This document shows, piece after piece, positions 10,524 through 22,500 of a stretch of 64,000 nucleotides of DNA. This stretch comes from Steinernema hermaphroditum (taxonomy: Eukaryota; Nematoda; Chromadorea; Rhabditida; Steinernematidae): NCBI GenBank assembly GCA_030435675.1, contig CM059621.1, forward strand, positions 14,942,001 through 15,006,000. The letters run 5' to 3'. Each line of letters opens with the position of its first letter. Position 1 is the stretch's first letter. The position numbers were made by a program, and so were the translations under genes. The notes beneath the pieces are model-generated. The model worked only from the letters and a program-made list of their open reading frames with translations. It did no database searches and was not told where the DNA came from.

Positions 10524-12307
10524 ATGCTACGTCTCATCGTAGCTATATCTGTACTATTAGGTCTCTGTTTGGCAGAAACAGGATGCCAAGACGGATGGTT
10601 TCTGAGCGGTGACAAGAAGAAATGCTATCAATTTGTCGAGACTCCAGCCACATTTAAATCTGCTCAAAAATCATGTGCAAAGCTAGGTGGAAAGCTTGCA
10701 TCTGTCCATTCCAAAGCCGAGAATACTGTTCTTAACGGTAAGATTTAGGTGACTTATTAACTGCATTACGGTATGCTAGCCGCCGACGAACACTTCTGGC
10801 TAGGAGGTCAAGACTCTTTCGATAATGGAACCTGGTCCTGGACAGATGGATCGCGGTTTGGGTACACGAACTGGGCTGCTGGGGAACCCTCTAATGTCGC
10901 TGGCAGAAACTGCCTTATTGTCGACGATATCACTTTGCTTTGGAGTTCGAATGAGTGCACGAGGAACGCCAGCTACTTCTGTGAAATGACACCAAGTAAG
11001 CATGTGATGGCCTCTGACCACAAGATCCGTTTAAATTGAATTTTTTCCCACCTAGGCTCCATTCCTAGCAATCAGCCAGGATGTCCATCGGGAGCAAAGT
11101 GCGCCGGAAACTACGCTTACTCCTACTACCCCGTGAAATCCAACTGGAGTACGGCCGAAAGCTACTGCAAGAGCATCGGAGGACACTTGGCTTCGATCCA
11201 CAACGACGAGGTGAACAGCATTGTCTTCAGCTACCAAGAGGAATATGATGCCGTCTGGGTCGGTGGCTACATCGCTCGGACAGGCATGCTCGACTGGAGC
11301 GATGGAACGCTTTCGGATTATGTCAAGTGGCTTCCCGGATGGAATTCGGGTCACATGTCGAAAACGTGTGTCACTGTCACGGTTCGTTTCATTAGGGCAA
11401 TCCCATGGGGTCTGTCCTGATCAGTTCAGAAATATCTATGTCGTATTTTTGGAAACTGCTTTCAATGACATAATGAGTTGGATAGGCCACTCTCGATAGA
11501 CTTTGGAGCTGTAATTTCTGTGCTGTCCGTCCTATATGCCTAGAGTCTTGTTGGACGTTTTTTAAGATGGCATATATGCTTATGCAATTAATTTCCAGAG
11601 CCTTTTTGTTCACATCTTTACAATGATCATTCTACGGCTTTACGAAAGTTTTTCGGAAGCTGCCACAAGTCCCTTTCTGGGCTGCACTGATTCACCATGC
11701 TCTAGGTTCTGTGGGAAGGAAACGATTTCGAAAAAGGATGGCAGATCTACGATTGTGGCGATGAGCTGACGGCCGTCTGCGAAGTACTTCTGACGAGCAC
11801 CACCGTAGGCCCTTCGACGACTTTCAATCCTTCAGCTTGTCCCTTCGGATCGACCTGCTATGGCGATTACTCCTATTTCTACTACGACATCAAAGGAACG
11901 TGGAAACAGGCTGAGGATATGTGCAACTCCCTAGATGGCCACTTGGCATCGATCCACAATCAGGAGGTGGAGAAGATCGCTTTCGGCTATCAAGATCACT
12001 ATGACGCTTTGTGGATCGGTGGCCGGCTTGACAAGAAGGGAAATCTCACTTGGAGCGACGGATCGCCGGTAGATTACAGCAAGTGGCTCAGAGGGACTCT
12101 TTCGGGAAGCCTGGAGTTTGACTGTGCTACAATTACTGTAATCATCGATGTAACTGTGCCTCGGTTATGCACTTATTTTAGGTTCTCTGGGACGACGACG
12201 CGCAAGAGTTCAAGAAAGGATGGGCAGCCTACGACTGCAACGACACCTTCACGGCCATTTGCGAGATTCCTCGTCAGCACGTTTTTGAACCCGTTGTCCT
12301 GTATTAA
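10524..12307 (+). CDS. Secreted three-CTLD C-type lectin
   Basis: Exons 10524-10737, 10780-10995, 11056-11381, 11706-12137 and 12182-12307 total 1,314 nt (437 aa). A signal peptide (MLRLIVAISVLLGLCLA) is followed by CTLD A (GCQDGW, FWLGGQD, WSWTDGSRFGY, GEPSN, YFCE), a near EPN-type site. CTLDs B and C are of the WSDG type (CPSGAKC, WVGGYIARTG, GTLSDY; CPFGSTC, WIGGRLDKKG, WSDGSPVDY). Linkers are short, without the long Thr-rich stretches of the first gene. The intron after CTLD B coding TCVTVT is unusually long (324 bp) and begins GTTCGT, a weak donor. A degraded copy of the last exon lies at 12910-12988. An extracellular recognition role is inferred from the family. Confidence 0.85.
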
Positions 12308-12909
12308 TTCTATGGTCAAGTTGTGCTGACTATGGTTACTTTACTAGTTTATAAAGGGCATTTTGGTCTTACATTGTGTCGACATACCCCCTCTTGTTCG
12401 TTCGCTCAAATGAGTTGAGTGAGCGGTTGTACATGGCCTTTTGTCTTTCCCACAGTGACATCCATGGTTCCCACAAGGCCTGGAACACCATGGAGCCATA
12501 GTTCCATCCACCTAGTTAAGAAGCTCTGCCCTTTGCCGAAGATTGAAGAATAGCAGTGACTACGCCATATCTTGCACGACGTAGCTCGCTCGCGTTAGAT
12601 GAGGGAGCGGTCGTACATGACTTTTGTGTGGCATTTTAGAATTTTTGTCTTTCAAACCTCTTATCCGTATGTACTTTGAATAGGCCTAGGTTATTAGGTA
12701 CCCATGATATTTTGGACACATATTGTTCTTATGTTTTCATACATTTAGTTGCAGAAAATTTTTGTTGCTGTGTCGGACAGCCTCTTATATTGGCGCATTG
12801 GCTTCCGTTCGGGAGGAGCGGTGCAAGACAGAATGATTGCATTAGTTCGTTTTAGTAGTCCAGAGACGTACTTTGATTTAACTGTGCCTCGGTTACGGAC
12901 TTATTTTAG

Positions 12910-12988
12910 GTTCTCTGGGAGGACGACGCGCTGGAATTCAAGAAAGGATGGGCAGAGCTTACGACTGTAACGACACCTTTACGACCAG
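12910..12988 (+). pseudogene. Degraded copy of the last exon of the three-CTLD gene
   Basis: It matches 12182-12260 and keeps the preceding acceptor and part of the intron. The frame reads VLWEDDALEFKKGW, then a one-base insertion shifts it before the cysteine-containing end. It is fused directly to the repeat that starts at 12989. Confidence 0.8.
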
Positions 12989-13240
12989 ACGCTGACGCAA
13001 TGATGCTAATGTAGTGCAGAAGGTTCCACTTTGCAAAACATTACCAAAACGGGCATAGTCACAAGATGTTGCCGAGAAATAAATGCTCCCATTTGTGTCG
13101 ATGCAGGGTAGGGCCAGGGGCCAGGCACGGATGAAAAATAAAGATTAAGAACTTGCACTCCCCTATTTGAATTAATAATATGACGCAGTAAAGAACCATT
13201 ATTCACAAAAATTTCGTATTATCGGTATGTTTAATGACCT
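12989..13240 (+). repeat. Local repeat, copy 1 (copy 2 at 14310-14565)
   Basis: Both copies begin GACGCTGACGCAATGATGCT and share CAGAAGGTTCCACTTTGCA, ACGGGCATAGTCACAAGATG and AATAAATGCTCCC. The order is preserved and divergence is moderate. Confidence 0.8.
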
Positions 13241-14309
13241 TTTTGGTTTTGCGCCCGAAATGGGATTTCAGGGATTTTCGCATTTTTGTCCATCAGCCCC
13301 ATACATGCTTTGAATAGGCGCGGCTATTAGGTACCCATGATATTTTTAAGCACATATTGTTTTTATGTTTTTTATACATTCAGTTGCAGAAAAGTTTTAC
13401 TTCTCCGGCTTTTAATTTGGATGGATAGTGTTACTGATCGCGGCGAGAGCCCGAGTCCGAGTCCAAAAACTTTTTATAAGACGTTTTTATATATTTTTGA
13501 GCATTTTTGTACTCTTTTTGAACATTTTTGTACTCTTGGTGGTCTATCCTTACGGATGATGAGTTCCTTAGCGAGTTTAGCCGTGTCTTGAAGTGTTTTG
13601 ACAATTTCTCATCATGGCGCCACTGAGGAGTCTAAACGTCTGAAGTTTATGTCTGAAAGTTCGTTCTTTGAAGGCGACCATCATCACGGAGACCAAAGGG
13701 ACCACCTCCCAAGAAGCTACGAACGATAATCTTGCTTAATTTGAGTGCAACTATTCAAATTAGATCAAAATTTGAGTTGCATGGTTCCCTTCTATTGATG
13801 CATTGGCTTCCGTTCGAGAGGAGCGGTGCGAGACAGCGCAGACGAGCAAAGAAAAATTGAATTAGCTTGTTCGAGTAGTCCAGAGACGTTGGAACTCTGT
13901 CACAAATGGAAGAGGCGATGATTTAAATAAGAATACTCGCAGTACGGGCTCGGACTTGATAGCATTCGTGAGACAATTGGCTATTAGTGCACCCACAGGT
14001 CTGCTGGTCCTTTAGCGCGCAAAACGTATGTACTGACCGTGTGATATACTGATACTCACTCTCCTTTGTGCCATAGTAGGTGTCTTGCACGGTATAATGC
14101 CGTTGATTCTGAATGATAAAACTGAAAAGGGCATATCATACTATACTGCATAGTTGCATTCCACTTGGACTTTAAAATCCTCATGATTTTTGCCTTCATA
14201 TCTGCAGATTTCCATCGATCAGATTCGATAAGATAGCGAAAAACATATTGTCCTGCTTGATCGGTTCACGCTGTTCGATCGGTCAGCTTCTCCTGCACGT
14301 GAGTCATAA

Positions 14310-14565
14310 GACGCTGACGCAATGATGCTGATGTAGAGCAGAAGGTTCCACTTTGCAGAACACTATCAAAACGGGCATAGTCACAAGATGTAGTCGAGTA
14401 ATAAATGCTCCCGTTTTTGCTGCTGCAGATCAGCCTGAAAGGCCAGGTACGGGTAAACACAAAGAATGTGCACTCCCAGATTTGTATCAAAAATACGACG
14501 AAGGAAAGAATCATTTTCTATTTCAAAGATTTCGCATTATCAGTATGTTTAGTGACATTTTTGCA
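14310..14565 (+). repeat. Local repeat, copy 2
   Basis: This is the partner of 12989-13240. The ORF at 14353-14694 lies within it and shows no recognisable domain, so I treat it as chance. Confidence 0.75.
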
Positions 14566-15239
14566 ACCGCGATCATGATACAAACAACGTTCAAAAAGCG
14601 AATATCAGTTAATCTTGTTATGATTAATATTTGGCGGGCGACTTTAACAGTATTGCGACATAGTGTATATCCATTATTACAAGCACTTGTATAACATCTA
14701 TAACTGAGACATTTCTGTAACACATGTTTACCTAGTTATTAAGCTTTAAGACTCAAAGGAGTTCAGTTAGAGGTGCGCACTTCTTGTTCCTTGGATTCTC
14801 ACATGAATCATCAAATTATCTGAACCATGCTGAACTGGTGCAACCTGGCTGGTGGTCACATGCCCACCACTTAAGTGTCTCAACAATGTAAATCCAATGG
14901 ATCCATCATTTTAAAGCACTGGATATTATGGCGCAATTGCTCAAACTTCTGTACTGCATTATACGAGTTTACGAATAATCTACAAAATAATCTACAAAGT
15001 TAATGTTTAGTGCTGATGTCACACTGTTTGGAGATTAATTTTCCTTTAGTGTTACATCGCTAACCAAATGCTGAACTGGAACAGCCTGGCTGGTACTCAC
15101 ATGCCCGCCACTTATTAATCGAATTTTGGTAATGCGCAATACATTCTCTTTACAGATAAGATTTTTATTAATAAGACGTTTTTCTTTAGCTTACTACTTT
15201 CACTTCAGTTACTCTTGAATCGGTGGATTTCAACATGAA

Positions 15240-15425
15240 AGATAGCTTATAATGCGTAGTTCACTGCTTCTCTTCTTGCTTCGGCGCACTTCACGACGTT
15301 GGAGATGAAAATGGCTGTCCCATCAGTGTACGCCGACTTCGAAGCGATGGTGGGGCTCAGCGGGCAGAACGGATACCGATCGTGGATCGCCTGGTGACGC
15401 AGACTTCGAAGTCTTTATGAAAAAT
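15240..15425 (-). other. Coding-like remnant related to 47210-47340
   Basis: The minus frame reads YTDGTAIFISNVVKCAEARR followed by EAVNYAL and a stop. A plus-strand stretch near 47,225 reads HTDGTAAFNSDVVCCAEERR. The likeness holds at DNA and protein level. I do not recognise the family. It may be a captured exon of a multicopy gene or part of a transposon. Confidence 0.4.
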
Positions 15426-15512
15426 TATGAAAAACAAACAATCGTTACAAAAGTGGCCCATTTTCAATGCCCCAACCCAATAGGATTTTCCAGAACTATT
15501 CTTATAGATTCT
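15409..15512 (+). mobile_element. Right end of the mariner-like element plus duplicated flank
   Basis: It matches 17105-17222: the AACAAACAATCGTTACAAAA inner part, the terminus CCCCAACCCAA, the TA, and also the flanking CCAGAACTATTCTTATAGA. Because the flank is shared, this copy arose by local duplication rather than by independent insertion. Confidence 0.7.
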
Positions 15513-15748
15513 TCGGGACTTCAGCGAACTTTATAGAGAGCGCTTAGACGGCCCGACCAATTGTGAGGGACACAAATGAATCTCGAGCTTATTACTCTGC
15601 TTATTACTGCAAACGAGCGTTTTATATGTGTGTCACTTCCAGTTTACAGGTATATAGCCTTCTGGGGTCACTTCCAATGCTCACTGTAGATGACTTTATT
15701 TAGGAAAACGAGAAAACTTTGTATCTACATCAGATTAGCTCAAACCGC

Positions 15749-17900
15749 TTAGTGCTTGTACTGGCAGACCGCATTGTAGTCATCATAGCCGTCATCGCCG
15801 CAATGGAACAGCTCCCATCCGAATTGGGTGACGTCACCGTTAGCAAACATCTGAAGCACATTCTTACGCCATCCTCTACTTTGCGGCTCTTACGTATAAG
15901 CACTGTCCCTGCTTGTAGGTAGTCGGCGTGTGTCCGGGATAGTAGTGGGTATAGTCGACTGGAGTCCCATCGCTCCAGGCGAGCTTGTTGTCCGTGTCCA
16001 CGTAGCCTCCGAGGAAGGCGACTCCAGATGCAGTAGCGGGGATGACCTGCTCGAGGATCTTCTCGGTGGCGTCGTTGTGGACGGACGCCAAGTGCCCGTT
16101 GAACTTGTCTTTACAGTAGTTTTCGGCGGATTTCCAGGTGTAAAACTGGACATTGGGAGAGATGTAGGCGTAGCCGCCGTGGCACAACGATCCACTGGGG
16201 CAGTTCGGTTCTAAACGTAACAGATGGATGAAGTTTTCTTAAAGATAGAAGTAGATACTGAGTTCCCAGCCAACTATCCTTTTGTTGCTAAATAAGACAT
16301 TTCTTGTTAGTTCAGCGGAGCTCAATAGACCTTAATTCGAGGTGATAGCATGTACCTGGTCTTTCATGTTTGGTGACATCGATGTCGTAAAAGCTGATCT
16401 AATGTGGGGTTGTCATGCCACGACATTATGCCTCAAAATTTTATAGATGAATGGCTGATTTTCATTAACGTAATCTTCTCATATGAAATGTTCCAATACT
16501 CTTTCTAATTCTGTTGATATATTGGGTTGGGGCATTGAAAGTGAGCCCTGGTAAAACCTGGTAAACATCCTTTAATTTCGTCATATTTACTCCCAGGTCA
16601 TTGATTGGCGCCTTCTTGGGTGCAGCGAACTCTCACCCCACACTACGATTGACGGCTTGTACATTGCATGCCTTATGATGTTGGAGGTCTATTTTGGTTT
16701 TGTTTTTTTTTGGCACCTTGAGGTGGCGAAATGCCAAGTGATGTACGGGCTTCATATGGTATTAATTGTGTGATGGACGGCGACTGCTTTCAGCCACGTA
16801 CATCACTTGGTTTTACCTACCGAAGGCACTTACCGCCGCGGTCGTAAGCAAATCTCAAAAAGATGGTCTTGGAGCAAGGAGATTCTTTTTCTGCTATGTA
16901 TCTAACAGTCTGTTAGCTCTATCTAACCACCATATGTGCTCGCCTACAATTGACGATACCAGAGAAAATCACTCGAATAAGAAAGAGAGGTCGAAAATGG
17001 GACCAAACATTTTTTGACCCCAAACCCCACGTATTCTACGAATGATGGATCCGGCTTTTGTCCGAGGAGAGGCTGTAGATGATCGCACGAATGGTGAATA
17101 CCTTGAGTGAAATAGTTGAAATTATGAAAAACAAACAATCGTTACAAAAGTGGCCCATTTTCAAAGCCCCAACCCAATAGGATTAGAATTATTCTTAACT
17201 ATCCAGAACTATTCTTATAGACCGCTGCTGTACATCTTATTTGAGTACATCCACCCGAAATGGCACTGTACCTAACACATTCAATGGCTATAAACCTCAC
17301 GTTGCTCTTTTAAAACCACTTTAAGATAACCTTTCCGAATCTGCGATATCCCACCTGTTTGGTACTACGACAGACTTACCAGAAGGAACCGTAGGTTGGT
17401 TGAAGTCGCGCCTCGGAATCTCGCAGATAAACGACTGCTTTTCAGTCGGTTTTGCGGCCACCCAAAGTCCGGTACTGCTGTCGACCAGGGCGTAATCCTT
17501 GCCATAGACATGGTCCAACGGGACACCCTCCCCGGCCGCCCAATTGTTGTAAGTAAACGCTGATCCATCGAGCCATTGCCACTGCCACGTCTGTCCGGTT
17601 CCGTTGTACTTTGCACCGATCCAGAACTGACCTTCAGTGTAACCTGAAAGCGCACTTTTCGGAAAATGAACGAGTTCAGAGCCTACTCTTCAAGAAGTCG
17701 TTCTCGGCCTTGCTGTGGATGGACACCAAGTCACCGTAGTAGAGCTGCTGACAGTGCGATCGGGAGTCTTGGAACGTTTTCTTGGCAATCTCGATCATGT
17801 AACATTTCTTTCCATCGGCGCTGGTCACAGAGCCCTGCTGGCAGAAAGTGCCAAGGGCGGGGGGAACGAAGGCAAGAAGAGAGAGGAGCAGCACCAGCAT
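15749..17900 (-). CDS. Secreted two-CTLD C-type lectin (minus strand)
   Basis: Exons 17900-17687, 17643-17380, 16210-15894 and 15850-15749 total 897 nt (298 aa). The protein has a signal peptide (MLVLLLSLLAFVPPALG), then a CTLD with FCQQGSV, QFWIGAKYNGTG, WQWLDGSAFTYNNW and FICEIP. After a short linker a second CTLD has CPSGSLC, GHLASVHN, AFLGGYVDTD, WSDGTPVDY and NAVCQYKH at the C-terminus. Neither has an EPN/QPD motif. The third intron is 1,169 bp and houses a complete mariner-like element (16522-17177); the other two are 43 bp each. Intron phases are the same as in the other lectin genes (phase 1 before the second CTLD, phase 0 inside it). Confidence 0.85.
16522..17177. mobile_element. Non-autonomous mariner-like element in a lectin intron
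   Basis: A 656-bp element with inverted ends TTGGGTTGGGGCATTGAAA and its complement, flanked by TA on both sides (16520-16521 and 17178-17179). TA target duplication and the TTGGGTTGG-type terminus fit the Tc1/mariner superfamily. No transposase motif is visible, so it would need an element elsewhere to move. Confidence 0.75.
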
Positions 17901-19267
17901 GACTGGAGAACGACTGACTCTGCAGCGGGAAGAACTGAGTTATCAGGGTGTCGATAACCGGAAGTCGTAGCCACTTTGGTCGTCGAGCAGCTTCTTATCA
18001 CATATGTCCACATGATCGCTTGGTGCTTGCATATAAAGAATTTTGTGCAGGATTGTCAGCATGATGTGTCGCGCGTCTAAAAACGTCCGACCTAGACATA
18101 CTGACGTCACTACGTAGGGATTAATCATTAATTATCATTATTCAATCGGACACATTCCTGAGAAGTCACACCCTTTAGATAATCAGCAGCATTTACTACT
18201 CGTAATAACTCGTATTCGTAAAATCAATGCAATTAATGTTTTTACCGGCCCTTATAGAAGGCATTGTAAAGATCTGAAAGCAACTGTCAAGTTTCAGTGT
18301 GCGTGCAAGCAAAAATAAAAAAAGTATGCATAATCTAGCGGACAGAGTGCAAGTTTATACCTAGACCTCGACAGAATACGGATTTGCAAGAACTGTGCGT
18401 GATTTTTTGTGAATGATTGGTGGTTGGTTCGTAAGTTAAGTGTTTGAGCTCCTTGGAGATCTTTGAAATGTACAAACTCTTTTTATGCACCGCGAAGATA
18501 GTGAAACCTTCCATTGATTGATAGCATGTATTTGGGTGGAAAATAACAGAACATATCAGGGTGAATAGTAACAAAGAATCCGAATAGCACCAATATCTAA
18601 AAGAACAAGGGAGCAAAAAAGCATCGAAAAATTACAATTTTTGAACACTATTTGTAAATCACCCTGTAGTGCCTAAATGACCTGAAAAGAGACAAAAAAG
18701 ACGACCTCTTTTTGGCCGAAATACGTGGCCTGCAGGTCCGCGGCGAGCATTTCGCTCAGACGCTTCTGGCGCGTCGAATGAGAACGTGCATGCTTGCTTC
18801 GATTGGATAAGTGCGTAGAAAACTTGGGAACTACGGTCACGTCCCTCATGGAAGTCGTGTCGGGACCGACAAACAGCCAATTAACCAGTAAAGCACATTC
18901 TGCGCTCTAAGGCTTATTTCTTGAAAACTACGAGGTTTTCCAAGAAACTGATTTCAGCGTAATGTTGAGCAATCTATAAAACAGAAAGCTTTTCGGAACC
19001 AACCGCACCGTACCGTGGATGACAAAGTTTGAACGACGTTTTATTGTCTATTTTTTACTATTTCTTGGAAACTACCACGTTATCCGAGAAACTAATTTCA
19101 CCTCAACCTTCGACCTCAAAATCACTCAAACTTTCGGAAGTTTTAAATTTTTTATTTTTTTTATTTCTTAAAAATGTTTTTCTTTTGTTGTCCATGAGTC
19201 CCTTTACCCTCTTTAAGCTGGGACTGTATTGTTAGCGGCAACATGTGTTTTATTGTTAAGAAACATT
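17901..19267. other. Intergenic region between lectins and the duplicated module
   Basis: No gene supported. A dispersed repeat ends at CACCCTGTAGTG (18540-18671), related to 51200-51463. Two diverged copies of a motif with CTTG(G/A)AAACTAC followed by GAGAAACT/AAGAAACT TTCA occur near 18920-18960 and 19060-19105. Confidence 0.5.
18540..18671 (-). repeat. Dispersed repeat related to 51200-51463
   Basis: Both copies on the minus strand start with CTACAGGGTGAT and contain TGCTTTTTTG, GATATTGGTG and TTGTTA. A shorter relative begins at 50713. This is an undefined transposon remnant. Confidence 0.5.
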
Positions 19268-19379
19268 TCGATTCCAACTGAAAGGTCGAAAATTACACCA
19301 ATCCAGTACAATACAGTATTTATCAAGCACACTGTTGGATCGATGGTCGCGGAAACCGCAAACATCTTTATGTTTTAAA

Positions 19380-19520
19380 ATGAGTTTCTCGGCGAGCACG
19401 AAGTCATCGATCGTCTGTGTCGGACAACTGATCCTCACCGACTTCCTCAAATGCGCTTTTTGCAAAGCACAGCTGTGCTCGAACACCCTCAAACTTGACA
19501 ACGAAGTCTTCCCCCGTTAG
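19380..19520 (+). other. Upstream ORF conserved in both duplicate units
   Basis: A 46-codon ATG-initiated frame ends seven bases before the M13-like start. An identical one is present at 24503-24643. It includes GQLILTDFLKCAFCKAQLC. Because the whole block is nearly identical, conservation alone is not evidence of translation. It could be a uORF or promoter sequence. Confidence 0.25.
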
Positions 19521-19526
19521 TCCATC

Positions 19527-22500
19527 ATGAGTGCACTTGTGGGACTACTGCTCCTTATTCCCATCTGTTCGGCCTTCGACCCCTCTCAGCTCTCGTTCCT
19601 CAACCACAGTCTCTCTAGCACTGTACATCCTTGTGATGATTTCGATGAATTCGTCTGCAACACTCAAGAATACGATGGACTTAGTCCTGCATTGGCCGAT
19701 TCTTTTCAACCGTTTAACGTTGCATTGCAAGAAGCGTTCTTGAGCGACAATGATCCGATTGCTGAACTCCTCATGCCCGTAAGAGCGATCTCTAAACTGC
19801 TTCATTCTGATGCCCATTTCAGCTGCTTTTGGTGGAAAGGGAGAAAAATGAAACGCTTAAAGAAATCGGAAAACAGCGAGCATTTGAAGCGATGAAAAAT
19901 GAGAGAGATGACCTAATTATGTATCACTATCCGGATTACATGGTGGTCAAGTTCGTCAATCGCACTAGTAGGCAACCATCTAAACGCTTATTGCAATACT
20001 TCTTTAGCGATCACTAGCCGTTATGCTTCGATGCATCCCTTGATCCAGGGCTTCGTGGACGGATTTTTCGTCAACGCCACTCAGTTTGGCCAAAGCGAAC
20101 TGGAGTACATTACAGTCTCCATGCTGAAGGGTCAGACCGTCGAATCTCACTTTAATATAACTTCGGTAATCGACATAGAATAATCCCGAATGTTTGAAGG
20201 CTAGTTTAGGATTCGTCCATCGAGAAACAAAGAGAGGTCGGAAGAGAACTAGGTCTTAGAACCCCGGCTTATCATCGCGAGCAAAAGGTTCCGTTGGTCT
20301 ACTATGAAGGGAAGAGCATAATGATCAATCTGGACTTGACCTACACTCGTAAGTTAATCACATAACTTCCAGGCGAACCTTCCGGAGAGCCGTCTTTAAA
20401 TCGAGCTGAAAATTGGCGCAAAGATATAGGCATAGAGGGACGTTAACTCGTGGCTAATTTCACCATTTCACTTAAGATGACCTACCTAATAGACCTACAC
20501 TGATCATATATAAATTTGTATCCAATCCTGTATGGGTGGTATTGGGCTGATTCATGAAAAATGGCCGATGATTTAAGTAGCATTTTATTAACACAGTTCG
20601 AAATCATTTCGATCTTTTCCAATCTTGTTAACCCAAAAAATCATTTTTACTTATGAAGCGCACTTTCCTAGTTGTGCGAACCTGTTCCCGTGAAATTGTA
20701 CATTTTGGTGTGGTCGCAGTTTAGTACATTTTTATTTGGTCTTGTCTTGTCACCGTCACCGATCATCGCAGAATACACAAAAACTCAAAAAATAATTATT
20801 AAACGTTCTTGGATAATATAAGAAACCTGTCACAGTTTTCCAGGAAACATACATTAGTGTGAACTTTTGGCGTTACTAGTCATAAGTTGTAATGGCGCCA
20901 AGTTAAATTTTTGAAACGTGAAACACGTAGTTTGAGGCAAATGCATCCTTTCTTTGATAAATGAAAGTATTTTTCTTATCCAATGATAGATAATATGATT
21001 TTTTGCGGCGAAACATGAGGCATAACAAGGTGTGCTCTGATTTCTTCTTTCCGTGAAATCGAAAAAAAACATTACATTGGATTTTTGATTATTTTCGTAC
21101 ATGTCGTACTCTACTAAGTTACAGATACATACTATTGATCCATGAAAAATACATGCATGTTTATCGTTCAAGATATGTAACATTTGAATGTACAGCTTGT
21201 CCTCTTTTTGGGCAGAAGCCGGATGCCGCGCTCATAGAAAATCCGGGATTTGGAGTGGAAAAGTCCTTTGGTCCAATTTTCGCCCTCTTTACCTTATTCT
21301 GAATGGTTTCCTTCTGATGTCATCTCTCTATCTCGCGGTCTCTCTCCAGCGCGACTGTCCGCCGACTGCCTTTGTTGGGTGCTTGGGCGGCTGCTTGACG
21401 GGACGGCGGTTGGCTGAAGATCGGCCAGGACTATCCGCACTGGCGGGACAACGTTCGCTAATGTATGCCTACTTGTGTAGCAATTATGAGCTCGATCTGA
21501 GATGGCCATTTCTGGGAGTTCGCTTGTTAGCCATTTATCAGTAGTTTTCACCGATTACAGAGTACTGGGTACCGTTCAAAGACAGTCATCCGCTCAGCCA
21601 AGGAGCTGTGGAGGCGTTCATCGAACATCACACGGAACTGAACACAACACTCCAAGATATTGATTCTATTGTCAATATTCTGGACACTAAGGAAGTGAAA
21701 AAATTGGAGGATAGCGTTGCAGCCGAATTGAAGGTGACTCACATGTGTTTTGCTTCAGTGTAAGCAACCATTTCTAGAAGACGAAGCCCTTGAAATTGTC
21801 CCTTCTTGACGACATCATCAACCACGATAAAACACTTGCCAAGTCGGTCAACCCGTTCATCAAGTACATGAAAATACTTACCGCCAAATACGCACTAGAG
21901 AAGAATCTTATCCCGAAAGAAGTCAAGAATCTGCTTCGGCAAGTTTTCGATGACGTGAAGAGCGTCGTCATTTCCACCAATGAGGTGGGGAGCCTTTTAA
22001 TTCGATCGAAAACTTCTGATCTACAGGAGACGAACTGGTACCAATTCGAAGACAGAAAGAGGCGGGCCATCGACAAACTTTCCGACATGCAACTGGTGCC
22101 TGAACTTCCTGAAAAGCTAAAGGGGTTTCCTAACGGGGTAGTCCGGTCAATTAGAGACGATTTCGCAGCGAGGATGGCTAAGTCACCAGTAACGTACGTT
22201 ATTTCGTCTTCGAGGACAATGATGCATGCAGAATTTTAGGGAGAATTGCGATAATAGCTGCACCATCAAGCACTACATGGATTTATTACAGAAAAGCTAT
22301 TACCATTATGTTGATTGGGTCATAGAACTGCTCCCATACGTCCACTTCAACATCGTTGACTGTAGTGTAGCTACTTTCGACGTTTACAGGGACACACTCG
22401 TAAGTCCAACGCTCTGATTCACCAGAGAGATGCCTACTCCGGTTGATTTCACAATCGGAGCCAGCTCTGGCTCGCATCAGTTGTCTTCGAAAAGCCGCCA

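Larger units (their letters stand above)
12308..15748. other. Layered repeats between lectin genes
   Basis: No intact gene. Several pairs of diverged direct repeats are visible: 12660-12765 with 13296-13400; 12780-12870 with 13790-13890; 12989-13240 with 14310-14565; 14820-14875 with 15067-15115. A broken lectin exon lies at 12910-12988 and a coding-like remnant at 15240-15425. The pattern suggests repeated local duplication of a block that had captured the end of the three-CTLD gene. Confidence 0.6.

Noticed and set aside
12660..14565. Repeat pairs considered as a CRISPR or satellite array
   Set aside because: Only two diverged copies of each block, irregular spacing, and a eukaryotic context.
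14353..14694. 113-codon plus ORF
   Set aside because: It is largely inside a local repeat whose partner at 12989 does not keep the frame.
21188..21544. 118-codon ORF within the M13-like intron 4
   Set aside because: It lies in repeats shared with 26,030, 29,850 and 42,430, and the frame is not kept in those copies.
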